64,000 nt of DNA from Apium graveolens (lineage: Eukaryota > Streptophyta > Magnoliopsida > Apiales > Apiaceae), in the NCBI RefSeq assembly GCF_009905375.1, contig NC_133648.1, forward strand, positions 91,514,631 through 91,578,630, written 5' to 3'. The translations under genes were made by a program, and so were the position numbers. Below the pieces are notes generated by a model. The model saw only the letters and a program-made list of their open reading frames with translations. It searched no databases and had not been told where the DNA came from. Each line of letters opens with the position of its first letter. Position 1 is the first letter of the stretch. Positions 35,523 through 46,760 of the stretch are shown here, in pieces.

Positions 35523-36240
35523 CTAAGCAGATTTAGAGAAAGAACCTGAAACCATTCCAAGTTCATTTACCAATCTTATAAAAGTAGCTTCACATAGTGG
35601 TTTTGTGAAGATATCTGCTAGTTGTTGGTCTGTTGGAACAAAATGCAATTCCACTGTACCTTCATCCACATGTTCCCTTATGAAATGGTACCCAATGCTG
35701 ATGTGCTTTGTCATTGAGTGTTGAACTGGATTACCTGTCATAGCAATAACACTTTGATTATCACAGTAAATAGAGATTTTAGAAAATTCTAACCCATAAT
35801 CCAGTAACTGATTCTTCATCCGAAGAATCTGTGTACAACAGCTTCCTGCAGCAATATATTCTGCTTCTGCAATTAATGTGGAAATTGACTTTTGTTTCTT
35901 GCTAAACCAAGAAACCAATCTGCCTCCAAGAAATTGGCAGCTTCCACTAGTGTTTTTCCTGTCTATTTTGCATCCTGCAAAATCTGCATCTGAGTAACCA
36001 ATTAGCTTAAAATCTGATTCCCTAGGATACCAGAATCCTAGATCAGCTATACCCTTAAGGTACTTGAAAATTCTTTTCACAGCTAATAAGTGAGGTTCTC
36101 TTGGATCAGCCTGAAATCTTGCACAAAGACAGGTAACATACATGATATCAGCTCTATTTGTAGTTAGATAGAGTAATGAGCCAATCATACCTCTGTAGTT
36201 AGTAATATCTACTAATTTACCAGTATCCTAATCTAACTTG
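35523..36240 (-). pseudogene. Copia RT thumb and RNase H of the large copia
   Basis: Minus-strand open segment from 36,188 starting MIGSLLYLTTNRADIMY, the usual RT-RNase H join. RNase H follows with GYSDADFAGC, AEAEYIAA and IYCDNQSVIA, covering the D-E-D acidic residues, and ends with DIFTKPLCEATF and a normal stop at 35,523. This part is intact, but an in-frame stop near 36,228 separates it from the RT core. Confidence 0.9.
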
Positions 36241-36410
36241 GTTGCAGTGGCCATGGGAGTGGATGTAGTTGAACAATCTTGCATTCCAAATTTCTTCAGT
36301 AAATTTCTGGTATGCTTGGATTGAAGAATAAAAGTGCCTTCTGCAATTTTCTTGACTTGAAGGCCCATAAAATAGATGAGTTCTCCCATCATACTCATTT
36401 GATATCTTGA

Positions 36411-36960
36411 CTACATTAGCTTTGCAAACTTCTCACATATTTTGGAATTAGTAGAACCAAATATGATATCATCAACATATATCTGTACCAAAAGTAAGTC
36501 CTTTCCATGGTTGAGGTAGAATAAAGTTTTGTCAATTGTGCCTCTGTGAAATCCACTTTCCAGAAGGAATTGAGCTAAAGTCTCATACCATGCTCTTGGA
36601 GCTTGCTTAAGGCCATAAAGTGCTTTGTCAAGCCTGTAGACATGATTGGGAAATTTAGGATCTACAGAGCCTGGAGGTTGTTCAACATATACCTCTTCTT
36701 CCAATTCTCCATTGAGAAAAACACTTTTTACATCCATTTGAAAGACTTTAAACTTCTTGTGAGCAACATAAGCCAAAAGATCCTTATGGCTTCTAATCTA
36801 GCAACTGGTGCAAATGTTTCATCATAATCAATACCCTCCTGCTGAGAGTAACCTTTAGCAACCAGTCTTGCTTTATTCCTTGTAATTATGCCATCACTGT
36901 CAGTTTTGTTTCTGAACACCCATTTTGTACCAACAACTTCTTTGGTCTTGGCATTAGGGT
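36411..36960 (-). pseudogene. Copia reverse transcriptase core of the large copia
   Basis: Two overlapping minus-strand frames. From 36,919: [20 protein letters not shown] and [13 protein letters not shown]. After a frameshift near 36,775: [37 protein letters not shown] and the catalytic YVDDIIFGS. The usual MDVKSAFLNG has V in place of A. RT copies element RNA into DNA; the frameshift prevents a full enzyme. Confidence 0.9.
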
Positions 36961-37136
36961 CCAGACTTTATTTCTTTCAAATTTATTTAACTCTTCATGC
37001 ATTGCTTGCACCCAATGAGCATCTTGAAGAGCTTCTTCCACTTTCTTAGGTTTAGTCTGAGATAGAAAAGAATGATAGAGACATTCATTTGAAGTTGCAG
37101 TTCTAGTTCTGAAACCTGCTTCAGGATCTCCAATGA

Positions 37137-38465
37137 TTAAATCAAGTGTATGTGTTTTAGTCCACTTCCTTGCAGATGGAAGTTGATCTCTAGAACTGGA
37201 TCCTCCCCATGATCTATGTTATCTCCATCAGCATTTTCTGATGCTTCCCCTATAGTTATGCTCTCTGAGACTTCAGCATTTGAATTTGATTTTTCAGGAG
37301 TTGAAGAATCAGAGCTTCCAGAATTATCAGAGTTTGGCTCATCAGAACTAGATGAATCAGAACTTGAAGAGCCAGTGACAGGTTCTGATCCTTCTCGAGA
37401 GTCTTGAGATGTGTTAGGATCTTCAGCTTGCTCCCCTTGGACAGGTGCATTTTCCTTTGGAGTTGTTACCACAGTTTCAATGACATCAGAACTTACAGGA
37501 TCAAAATTTTCAGAATCAGAATTTAAATCTTCATTTTCAAATCTCAGCTGATCATGATCATCGAAATCTTCAAGTCCAGTAATCTTCTTATCATCAAAAG
37601 AGACATTGATAGATTCCATGAAAACTCTTATTCTCAAATTGTAGACTCTGAAGGCTTTTGTGAAAAGTGGATATACAACAAAAATTCCTTCATCAGCTTT
37701 TAGATCAAATTTTGACAGCTGCTCAGGATGAGTCTTAAGAACAAAACACTTGCAACCAAATACATGAAAGTATTTCATATTTGGCTTCTTCTTTTTCACC
37801 ATCTCATATGGCGTTTTCCATGCTTGTTTATAAGTGTAGCATTCTGTGTAAAACAAGCAGTCTGCATAGCTTCAGCCCAAAAATAGGTTGGTAGCTTTGC
37901 TTCATCAAGCATTGTTCGTGCAGCTTCAATGAGAGTCTTGTTCTTTCTTTCTACAACTCCATTTTGCTGTGGAGTTCCAGGTACAGGAAAATTCATGTTT
38001 GATTCCATGATCTTTGCAGAACTCTTCCATGATTGAATTCTTGAATTCAGTGCCATTATCACTCCTTATGATTTTAACATAATCCTTGATCAATTTATCC
38101 AGCTGTCTGACATGATCAGTTAGGGTAGATACAGTTTCAGTCTTCTTGTGAAAGAAGTACACTCATGTGTACCTTGTGAACTCATCCACTATAACCATAG
38201 CATATTTCTTCTTTGCAATAGACATGACATTGACTGGACCAAATAGATCAACATTCAGTAGGTGATAAGGCTCAAGAATTGATGACTCAGTTTTGCTCTT
38301 GATAGAAGATTTTCTTTATTTTGCCTTCTGACATGAATCACAAAGGCCATCAGGAGCAAATACTATTTTTTGCAGTCCTCTAACAAGATCTTTCTTTACA
38401 AGCTCATTTATATTGTTGAAATTTAAATGAGAGAGTTTCTTGTGCCAATTCCAGCTTTCTTTAAA
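37137..38465 (-). pseudogene. Copia integrase of the large copia
   Basis: Segments on the minus strand: 38,162-37,926 (DKLIKDYVKIIRSDNGTEFK with catalytic D, HGIKHEFS), 38,062-37,796 (VPGTPQQNGVVERKNKTLIE with the catalytic glutamate, TMLDEAKLPTYFWAEA), and 37,856-37,137 (TPYEMVKKKKPNMKYFHVFG, GCKCFVLK) with a serine- and acid-rich C-terminal tail. Frameshifts near 38,020 and 37,830 and a break near 38,160 separate the parts. The DNA-joining enzyme of the element; not functional here. Confidence 0.88.
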
Positions 38466-38867
38466 TTATGCTCTACTCAACAGACAGATTACAGAACCAT
38501 CAGTACTTGTTGAAAGTTTGGCTTCATAAATATTACCATGCCTGTATCCTTTCAGAACCACTTTGCCTGTTGAATTACTTATTACTTCACAGTGTTCTTC
38601 AAAGAAATCCACATGATAACCTCTGTCACAGATTTGACTTATACTCAACAGATTGTGTTTAAGTCCTGAGACAAGAGCTACTGATTCAATGATGACATTC
38701 CCTAAATTTATCTTGCCATATCCCAGAGTTTTCCCAATGTTTCCATCTCCATAAGAAACTTCCGGGCCAGCTTTCTCCATAAAGTCTGATAGCAGGGCTT
38801 TATTTCCAGTCATATGTCCTGAACATCCACTGTCCAGAACTAGGATGTTCATCCTGTTGCCCTGCAA
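38466..38867 (-). pseudogene. Copia protease and GAG-pre-integrase of the large copia
   Basis: 133 codons open on the minus strand: ILVLDSGCSGHMTGNK (catalytic DSG), SYGDGNIGKTLGYGKI, GLKHNLLSISQICDRGYHVD, then FEEHCEVISNSTGKVVLKGY of the GAG-pre-integrase domain. It is homologous to the truncated protease at 4,557-4,789, which shares the SRHMTG/SGHMTG and EKAGP segments, showing the two elements belong to the same lineage. Confidence 0.9.
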
Positions 38868-39208
38868 TCACAAAGACCACTAAAGGTTAGTTTTAAGGAC
38901 CCAGACTTGCTTGGATCCTTTGGCCTTTTTAAGTTTGTTAACATTTGCAGCGGATTTAACATCAGAGTTTGTGCTAACAGATTTCTTATCAGTATTGATA
39001 GTATCAGACTTTGCATCATACTTTACACTAGAAGGAATTAAAGTAACTTTCTTCAAAGAAGGTTTTATCTGATAATAATCATAGTACAAACTATGATATT
39101 CCTTACAAGTATAAATGGAATGCCACACACTACCACAATGAAAATAAGGATTTTATGGCTTAAACCTAACAGACTGACTCTTAACTCCAGACTTAGAAGG
39201 TAAGGAGT

Positions 39209-41160
39209 TTATATTCTTATTCTCCCTACAAAAAGAAGCCAGATGGTTAGAGTTTCCATAGTTATAGCATTTCTTTCTAGGAGCATTAGGAACAAGCATA
39301 TAATTGTTTTTTTATTCACACCTTCCTTTCCATTCCTATTTTTCCTAGCTTCCTTTACCTTGTTTACACTAGTAGTCTCTTTCAGCTTATGTTTAAGCTG
39401 CTTCTTTGTCATTATGCCTATGTTAACTTCAGTTAGTTTATCTTGTTCTAATTTGTCAGAAGTTGACTCTGCTATCACTTATGTCTCAATATCTTTCATC
39501 TTTTCAGAATCAGACTTTACAGTTTTAGCTACAAATTAACAGGATTTACCTTTGGCTTGATAGTCTGTTTAACAATAATTGGCTTAACTTGTTCAGTTCC
39601 TTTTTCACTTTTCTCATCTCCATAACCTAAGCCCTCTTTCTAGTTTCCACTACTTAGTATATCATGAGTTACTCTCCCAGAGTTAGTCCAAGTCCTGATA
39701 ATCTCTCTCTCCTTTTCTAACTCAGTTTTTAGAGATTTATTCATTTTTAGCACTTCATCTCTTACATAGAAAGCATCATCTCTATCCTTCTGAGTTTGAT
39801 GGAACATAACTAACTCTTTTTCTAAATAATCATTCTTATTTTAAGAAGTAAGATTTTCAGAAGTTAATCTTTCACATGTTAAAGTTTGATCTCTATAGCT
39901 AATAAACATGGTTTTAAGATATAATCTCAACTCAGTAATATCATCAATATGAAAGGCATAAGTTGTTTGAGGTACCTCTAACTCAGCAGCATCAGAACTG
40001 CTATCAGCATTTGCCATCAAAGCATAGTTCTCCTCATCTTCAGAATTTGAGGTGTTTGTCCAGCTTTTCTTTTTTGTGACAAGAGCCTTGCTTTTGTCAC
40101 TCTTTCCTTTCTTGCATTCAGGAGATATGTGGCCTTTCTCACCACAGTTGTATCATTTGACATTTGAGTAATCTCCTCTGTCAGACTTTCCTCCTTTGTC
40201 TTCATATTTTCTGAAGCCCTTCTTATCAGAACTTCTACCTTTCCTGGAAAACTTATTTCCTCTTCTGAATTTCCTGTAGGCTATCTTTGTGATACCCTTC
40301 ACCATAAGAGCACACAGCTTTATCATCTCTTTATCAGCATCTACTTCAGGTAGACTTTCAGTTTCTGAATCATCATCATCAGAACTTGATGATTTTGAAT
40401 CAGACTCTATGATGAGAGCCTTTCCTTTTCCTTTCTTTGAGACAACCACTTTGGGGGATTCCTCCTTAGCATTAAGAGCAACTGTTCTTGACTTTTTCCC
40501 ATGTCTCTTGCTTCTTTGATCCATCTCAAGTTCATAAATCTTGAGTATTCCATAAATTTCATCAAGAGTAGTTTCATCAAGAGCATAATTATCTCTTATA
40601 ATAGTAGATTTTAAATCCCATTTTTCAGGAAGAGCTAAAAGGAATTTTAGATTTGAATCTTCAATGTCATATTCCTTGTCCACCAGTGACAGATCATTCA
40701 AGAGTTTGACAAACTTGTCATATAAGTCAGTAATTGACTCATCACTTTTCGAGTCAAAGTGCTCATACTCTTGAGTGAGTATAGTCCGCCTATTTTTCTT
40801 GATTGCATCAGTTCCCTGACACCTCGTCTCCAAAGCATCCCATATCTCCTTCGCAGTCATGCAGTGAATTACCCTATTTGACATGACATTATCAATGGCA
40901 CTATGCAACAAATGTCTTACCTTTGCATCCTTGGCAATAGATGAGATATCTTCAGCTGTGTAATCACTTTTCTCCTTTGGTATGGTTTTTGCTGGCTGAT
41001 TTGCAACTACAACAGAGAGCTTGGTTGGCTTATGTGGTCCTTCATTAATTCTGTCAAGATATTCTGGATCTGTAGCTTCCAGAAACATAGCCATCTTCAC
41101 TTTCCATATGGGATATTCAGACGGTCTCAGCATGGGAACCCTGATAGTCTCATATCGACT
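39209..41160 (-). pseudogene. Copia gag of the large copia, main part
   Basis: The minus-strand frame to 40,153 begins inside the gypsy LTR; true gag enters at 41,160 with SRYETIRVPMLRPSEYPIWK, then WDALETRCQGTDAIKKNRRT, LTQEYEHF, LLNDLSLVDKEYD. A basic linker leads to the zinc knuckle (CGEKGHISPECKK, first cysteine in the YNC context), just after a TGA stop at about 40,150. Downstream pieces (40,205-40,017 and 39,478-39,209) are the charged C-terminal gag region with frameshifts. The first 23 or so codons lie at 53,496-53,564 on the other side of the gypsy insertion. Confidence 0.88.
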
Positions 41161-41165
41161 ATGGG

Positions 41166-44100
41166 TGTGACGCCCCCCAAATCCGGGGTCGGGATTGGGT
41201 GTCACCACAAAACTTTAAATAATAATAAAAACCTGTATATTGAAATAATTATACAGATAACCCCTCATATTCAGGATCGCTTACAAGTTATAGTATGAAA
41301 CAAGAATCTAACCTTCTAAAATTTACATTGTCTAGATAGAATTTCATTACCTCACTTCTAATTTCCTTGTACTGATCACTCTGACATCTCCAAATTTCTT
41401 CAGCTGGAATCTCACTACTTTTGCTGTCTATTAAAACCTATTCACTTTGCCCTCATTTGATACTGAAAGAAATAAGAGTTCACAAAGCAAGAGTGAGCCA
41501 AAAATGCCCAGCAAGTATTATAAATGGTTTCCAGGTATCAGATCAGACCTGGAAATGATTGTTGAATGATTTTAAAAATGTCTTTACATATCTAAATAGT
41601 TGAGCGAACAAAACATCGGCCCTCATTGGCCTTTAATCATAAATCGCATTGTTCCATAAAAGGACAGTAATCGTTTCAACATTTCATCCTTTTGAAATTT
41701 GTAATTATGAACTATTTGGGAAGGAATGCCGTTAATGGCGATCGACAATAAATTAGAATTGACACTAGAAACCAACATATGCACTATAACCTGCTGATCA
41801 GTCAGGAGATAGTGCAGATCTATACCCAACTGCATAGATCCAACCAACATATGGGGCACCCAGACAACTATGGCCTAAAGGGTCCGGTCCATCCCTGACC
41901 CATAGGATCCAGCTCATCACTGTTTCTCATAATAACCATCCAGCCCGTAGAGTATTTTGATATCAAATCATTTTGATTTCAAAATAGCCCAAATCAGGGT
42001 TCGCAAATAACCCGAACGAATGGGTATTTGCTCAAGAGATCAATCGATAATCAAGAAACAAGATCAAAAAGGCACTTGCACAAATAAGAGTAATTGCAGC
42101 GAAATATAAAAACAATTCAACTATTCTGAACTTAAAATAAGAGCGAATAAATATTTGCAGTATTTAAGGAGAAAGGTTAGGAATACTTGCCTCAATAGAT
42201 AATCCTCCGATCTTTAACTAGCTGCCATATCACTCAGTCCTGTCGTATCTGTATTACCCTTGACGGGCTACTTGACCTTTCTTATCATTTACCCTCTTAG
42301 GTTTATCTTTATTCTGAATCCACTCATTTCAGTACTACACGCAATCAGGATTTACTTCTCATCTTTATCTGGCTTTGAACATCTCGCACTATGTGCATCT
42401 ATCACAAATCATACTATTCAATGAACTGACAATATATAATTGACTAGTTTATACATTTATCCCTATCGTCTACCCGCCCGATAATAATAGATAAGAATCA
42501 CATCTCATTCAGATAACGTTTTAAAAGACACGCTGACTCATTATTCACATAATACGTACATATAGGGCATGTAATCATATTATCCACATAACACATAATC
42601 ACTTAATTCATGTAGCACATAAGTTGAATCGTCAAAAGATAGGCTTCGATATGTTTAAAATTGAAATTGGGTCAAATAGAATATTTTATCGATCAATTAT
42701 TGACTCGGAATGATCCATAAAACAAACGTCCTTTAGATACAAAGGAATTTAGGTCTCGAAAATATTTTTAATAAAAGTAAAATATTTTTCTGAATCTAGA
42801 GGCGTTCATTTCGTATTAAACGGATGAACGGTTGATTTATTATGAATTTTTTAATATTTTTCGGAATTATAACGGTCTCCGAATTATTTAATAATTAAAT
42901 AATAGGGTTCGAATACCCAGATCTGACTTTAAAATAATTTTACAATAATTATCGAGTCTTGAAAATAATTTAGAATAATATTTGAAAGCTCGAAACTATT
43001 TTTCAAAATTTTTAAATAAATTTTAAATAATTAAATCTAATTAATAAATCAATTAAAATCAATTTATAATTGATTAAATTAATTAATCAATTAATTATAA
43101 ATTAATCGATTAATTAAAATAATTAAAATCTAATTAAAATTAATTAATAAAATAATTTCGATTTATTTTTGAATAAATAAATAATTAAAATAATTTTCTG
43201 AATTTAAAATAATTAAATAAATAATTTTTTTTCTGATTTTTAAAATAATAAAATATCATTTTAAAATAAAACTAAACACCAATCCCATTTTCATATATTT
43301 TTAAAACTCCAGGGATCGTTTTGAAAATCATAAAACTACAGGGGACCTAATAGCAATTTGTCGTCTTCTCCGGCTTCGCCATCGTCCGTTGGTCGGTCGC
43401 CATTAACGGCGACCGCCGAGCTTTTTCGGGGAGCCGAAACCTGACCAGAACTCAGTGAAATTAATGGGCTTTGTTCCTTTAAACTCCAGGAACCCGTATA
43501 TGTGCTTAATTCCAGCAACCAGTTCGTAAATCGACTGGAAATCTCAGCCGAAATATCGCCGCCGGCGAGCTTCAAAGTTTCCGGCGAGCAGCTATATTCA
43601 ATCTCTGATCAAACTACTAGTACTAATCGAATCCTCGGACAACAATCTACAATCGGATGTAACTCGTTTCAACCCAGAATCATTAAAAATAAAACCCCCA
43701 AATCGAATTAAAAATATTCAAACAATTATAAACCCTAGTTTACAATCCAAGAATCAAACTCAAATTTAACCATGTTACTCAACTCCAAATTTGACATATA
43801 ATATACCAAAATGACCAGGAAGAAAAGATCTACACGATTATGCCATCAAATCATATCAAAAACATCAAGAATAAAAATTCATAATTAATTCGAATTAAAA
43901 TAATTAAATCAAAAAAATACCTTGATTTCTGCACTAAAATGGTTGATTGATTCAGAAAGTACTTTTCGAGAGCTTCGTTTTGATATATCGCACGCTTGAA
44001 TCGGAGTTCTGCAACGCCTTCGTTCGTGCGTTTGATTCTCAAGAACGTATCGTTTTTAGGGTTTTTCTCTATAATTACTATATTTTTACTGGTTATAAAT

Positions 44101-44790
44101 GAATAAACGTATAAAATGAAATGAGAAATATGATATTTATATTTACGGAATATTGGTTCGTTCTGGATCATTTTGGATCGTTAAATTAGTTGCTTAGCCG
44201 CTAAGTAACTGCAATAACGATCCGATTTGATATCAGTTTTGGATAATTATCCCAACCGGGCTTTTTATAAAATACTTTATACGAAAATAATGTAATATTA
44301 TCCCGTCTTTTGAGAATACGGGTTTCGTTGATTCACCGAAATGATTGTCGTATCGAAAATTTTGCGCCGGGTCGCGCACGGGTCAAACCGTAATCCGGAT
44401 CGAAAAAGTCAAAACACGGAAAATGTCCGGAATTACCAGATTAGATTAGGAAGGAGTGTACAGAAGAGTTTCGGGTTGTAAAAACGTAAAAACGGTTGAA
44501 GTCTGACAATTCCCGGCTTTATAAAATAATTTTGTAATTATTCAGAAAATAATTAATAAATTCATAAATCATTATAAAATCATATAAAACTCCATAAATT
44601 ACCATAAAAATACCTTAATTATCTATATTTTATTCTGGACATATTAAAATTAACATTTTCATATTTTATTATATACAAACATCCAAATATTATTATAAAT
44701 CATCAGATAATTCACCAAAAATTCATATAATATTCACATAATAATCATATATTGATACAAATAATTATACGATATCTCCCGGATGTTACA
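41166..44790 (-). repeat. 3' LTR of the nested gypsy element (3.6 kb)
   Basis: On the plus strand TGTGACGCCCC...GGATGTTACA. It carries about 1.03 kb (roughly 42,018-43,055) that is absent from the other LTR. AT-rich blocks with repeated 'attaattaatc' lie at 43,020-43,200. Confidence 0.92.
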
Positions 44791-44810
44791 TCCTTCCCCC
44801 TTAAAAGGAT
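44791..44810 (-). other. Polypurine tract of the nested gypsy
   Basis: On the minus strand, CTTTTAAGGGGGAAGGA immediately precedes the 3' LTR start TGTAACATCC. Confidence 0.85.
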
Positions 44811-45097
44811 TATGTCCTCAGAATCATGCTAAGGAATAATACTAATACTTTTCAAGTATATAACTTTCATTTTCTCTGGTTAATCTCTCAACCTCATAAT
44901 TTTTTTCATAACTTTAACGTATAATATCAATATTTCCTTAATAGCCTCTCGCTAACATCATATTCTATTTGTTGCTTGCATAACTCAATTCAACTTTCCA
45001 TCTCTATACGGGTAGCGGTGAGGCCAACTCTCTTCTATTTATCCTGTCTATTTTACTATGTAGGAGGGACCAGCATAACACCCCTTAATTCTCTTTT

Positions 45098-45740
45098 TCT
45101 TTCTAATTCTAGTAACTCGTGCTTATGTGCGTTTCCAACTGTTACTCGGTATTGAATCTCATCCTCATATGTTTCTTCGTTCACATAACCTAATTTGTAA
45201 TCGCTTCCCATCGCATTCGAGGCTCTTTAATTGATCCTGTAATCTTCTTTTCTATTTGTAACTGATGCACTGGGCCAGGGCGTATTTGCTTTCATGACGT
45301 TGACTATGATATTTTCCAAGTATCTTTCCTATAATTCCTCGGTTCTCATCGCTTTAATCACAACTCAACGGTCTCTCACCGACATTAAATTTGTCAGTTA
45401 CTCACGTAACCTGAATCAACCTTCATTTTATACGTAGGGAGCTAAATTATCCTTCTTAATCATATACATTTGAACGTCTTATGAACTCGTGATGCCTGTA
45501 ACAACAGGGTCAACCCATTCATAACCGTTCTATCTATCTCATTGTCTCAATAGACCAATTTAATTTATACTAATCTGCTTCTCTTTCTAATTCTAGTAAT
45601 TTGTGTTTATGAACCTTCCATTTTCCCCGACTGTTCTACTTTACTTCTCGCATCTCCTTCTGTTTGGTTAGTCTGGCTTATAATCGTTTTTAATCGTATC
45701 CGAGAACCTTTAGCTGATCTCCTGTACTTCTCATCCGTGT
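45098..45740 (-). repeat. Degenerate internal duplication in the gypsy body
   Basis: 'ctttctaattctagtaa' followed by '(c/t)t(c/t)gtg(c/t)ttatg' occurs at about 45,103 and again about 475 bp on (about 45,580). Both copies continue with 'ccgagaa/gcattcgag' and 'gatc(t/c)cctgta' like landmarks. Similarity is partial. Confidence 0.5.
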
Positions 45741-46329
45741 GCGCCCGATATACTAAGCTCATGGCGTCTGATACTTCGAAATGTTCTAAATTTATTCAAA
45801 ACTAAAAATTAAAGGAAAATCTCGACAATTGCATTTAACTCCCCACTTTGTAGTATACTTCAATTTCTTTTCAATCACTATCAAGTATATTCGTCGAGCG
45901 AGAATCCTTTACTATTTGAAAGGAAATATTAATTTGGAATGGAATGAATCACAACTTTATTCGAAACCGAATTCTGGGTACTAATACTCATTTTGTTGTC
46001 ATATCAAATTAGATATCAATATGAACTTTGATGCTCACAACATTCCATACTGAAGTCAACATCAATCATCTATATTAATACCACCTTTGATATCTAACAA
46101 CAAAGTAAGTATCAGTATAATCCAGAAGTTGGATCAAAACCTGTTCTCAATTCTTAACTTTTACAATTCCTTTATCCACTCTCCAGCAATCTTAGAGATG
46201 CTCACTCTTTCTTTTCTACTCAAGACATTTGTCTCTGAATGGATCTTGCTTGGTTGGTAATTAACCATATTTCCATAGCTCATAATTAATTATAACCAGA
46301 GTTCATACCTTTGAAGCTTAGAACACAGT

Positions 46330-46760
46330 TGCTAATCTTTCACCCTTCACATGCATATCTTCAGGTGTTCAACTTGGTCTTCCTTAGTTCTTGAATGGGC
46401 GAGGATGTTATCAATAAATACAATTACACTATCCAATTACTCCTGGTACATTATGTTCACTTAATCTTCAAACTTGCAATTTCTGATAATCGATGCGTGA
46501 CTTCATACCTCCCTTCTCTTTTCTCCATGATCACTTTTGTGTGTAGCGCGAAGTACCCCTTTATTTCATTATTCTTGCATTCCACATTTCTGAAATTTTT
46601 CTTTACCCAATATCTCATTTCTACTGGGTTATACGATACAGGGCTTTTGACACCAGCTCGACTCGTACAGTAACTGATGAAAATTCTTACCTCATTTCCT
46701 GAGGTAACCTTGGTAAATCATTCGTTAGAATCTTCAGGACTTCACTTTAATTATGGAGAA
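46330..46760 (-). pseudogene. Gypsy reverse transcriptase remnant
   Basis: On the minus strand, in changing frames: DLPRLPQEMR, then VSKALYRIT (family form PISKAPYRM), then about 100 bp on GGMKSRIDYQKLQV (family KDGSMRMCIDYRELNK), then SVIVFIDNILAHSRTKEDQ with VEHLKI (family FVIVFIDDILVYSKTREEHE). The catalytic FIDD reads FIDN, and part of the RT core between IDYR and FIDD is deleted. Clear gypsy RT ancestry, wholly inactive. Confidence 0.75.

Noticed and set aside
41623..41859. 78-codon frame on the minus strand, repeated at 51,356-51,592
   Set aside because: The repetition is explained by the two LTRs. The peptide carries no known motif, and LTRs of this family are not expected to code for protein.
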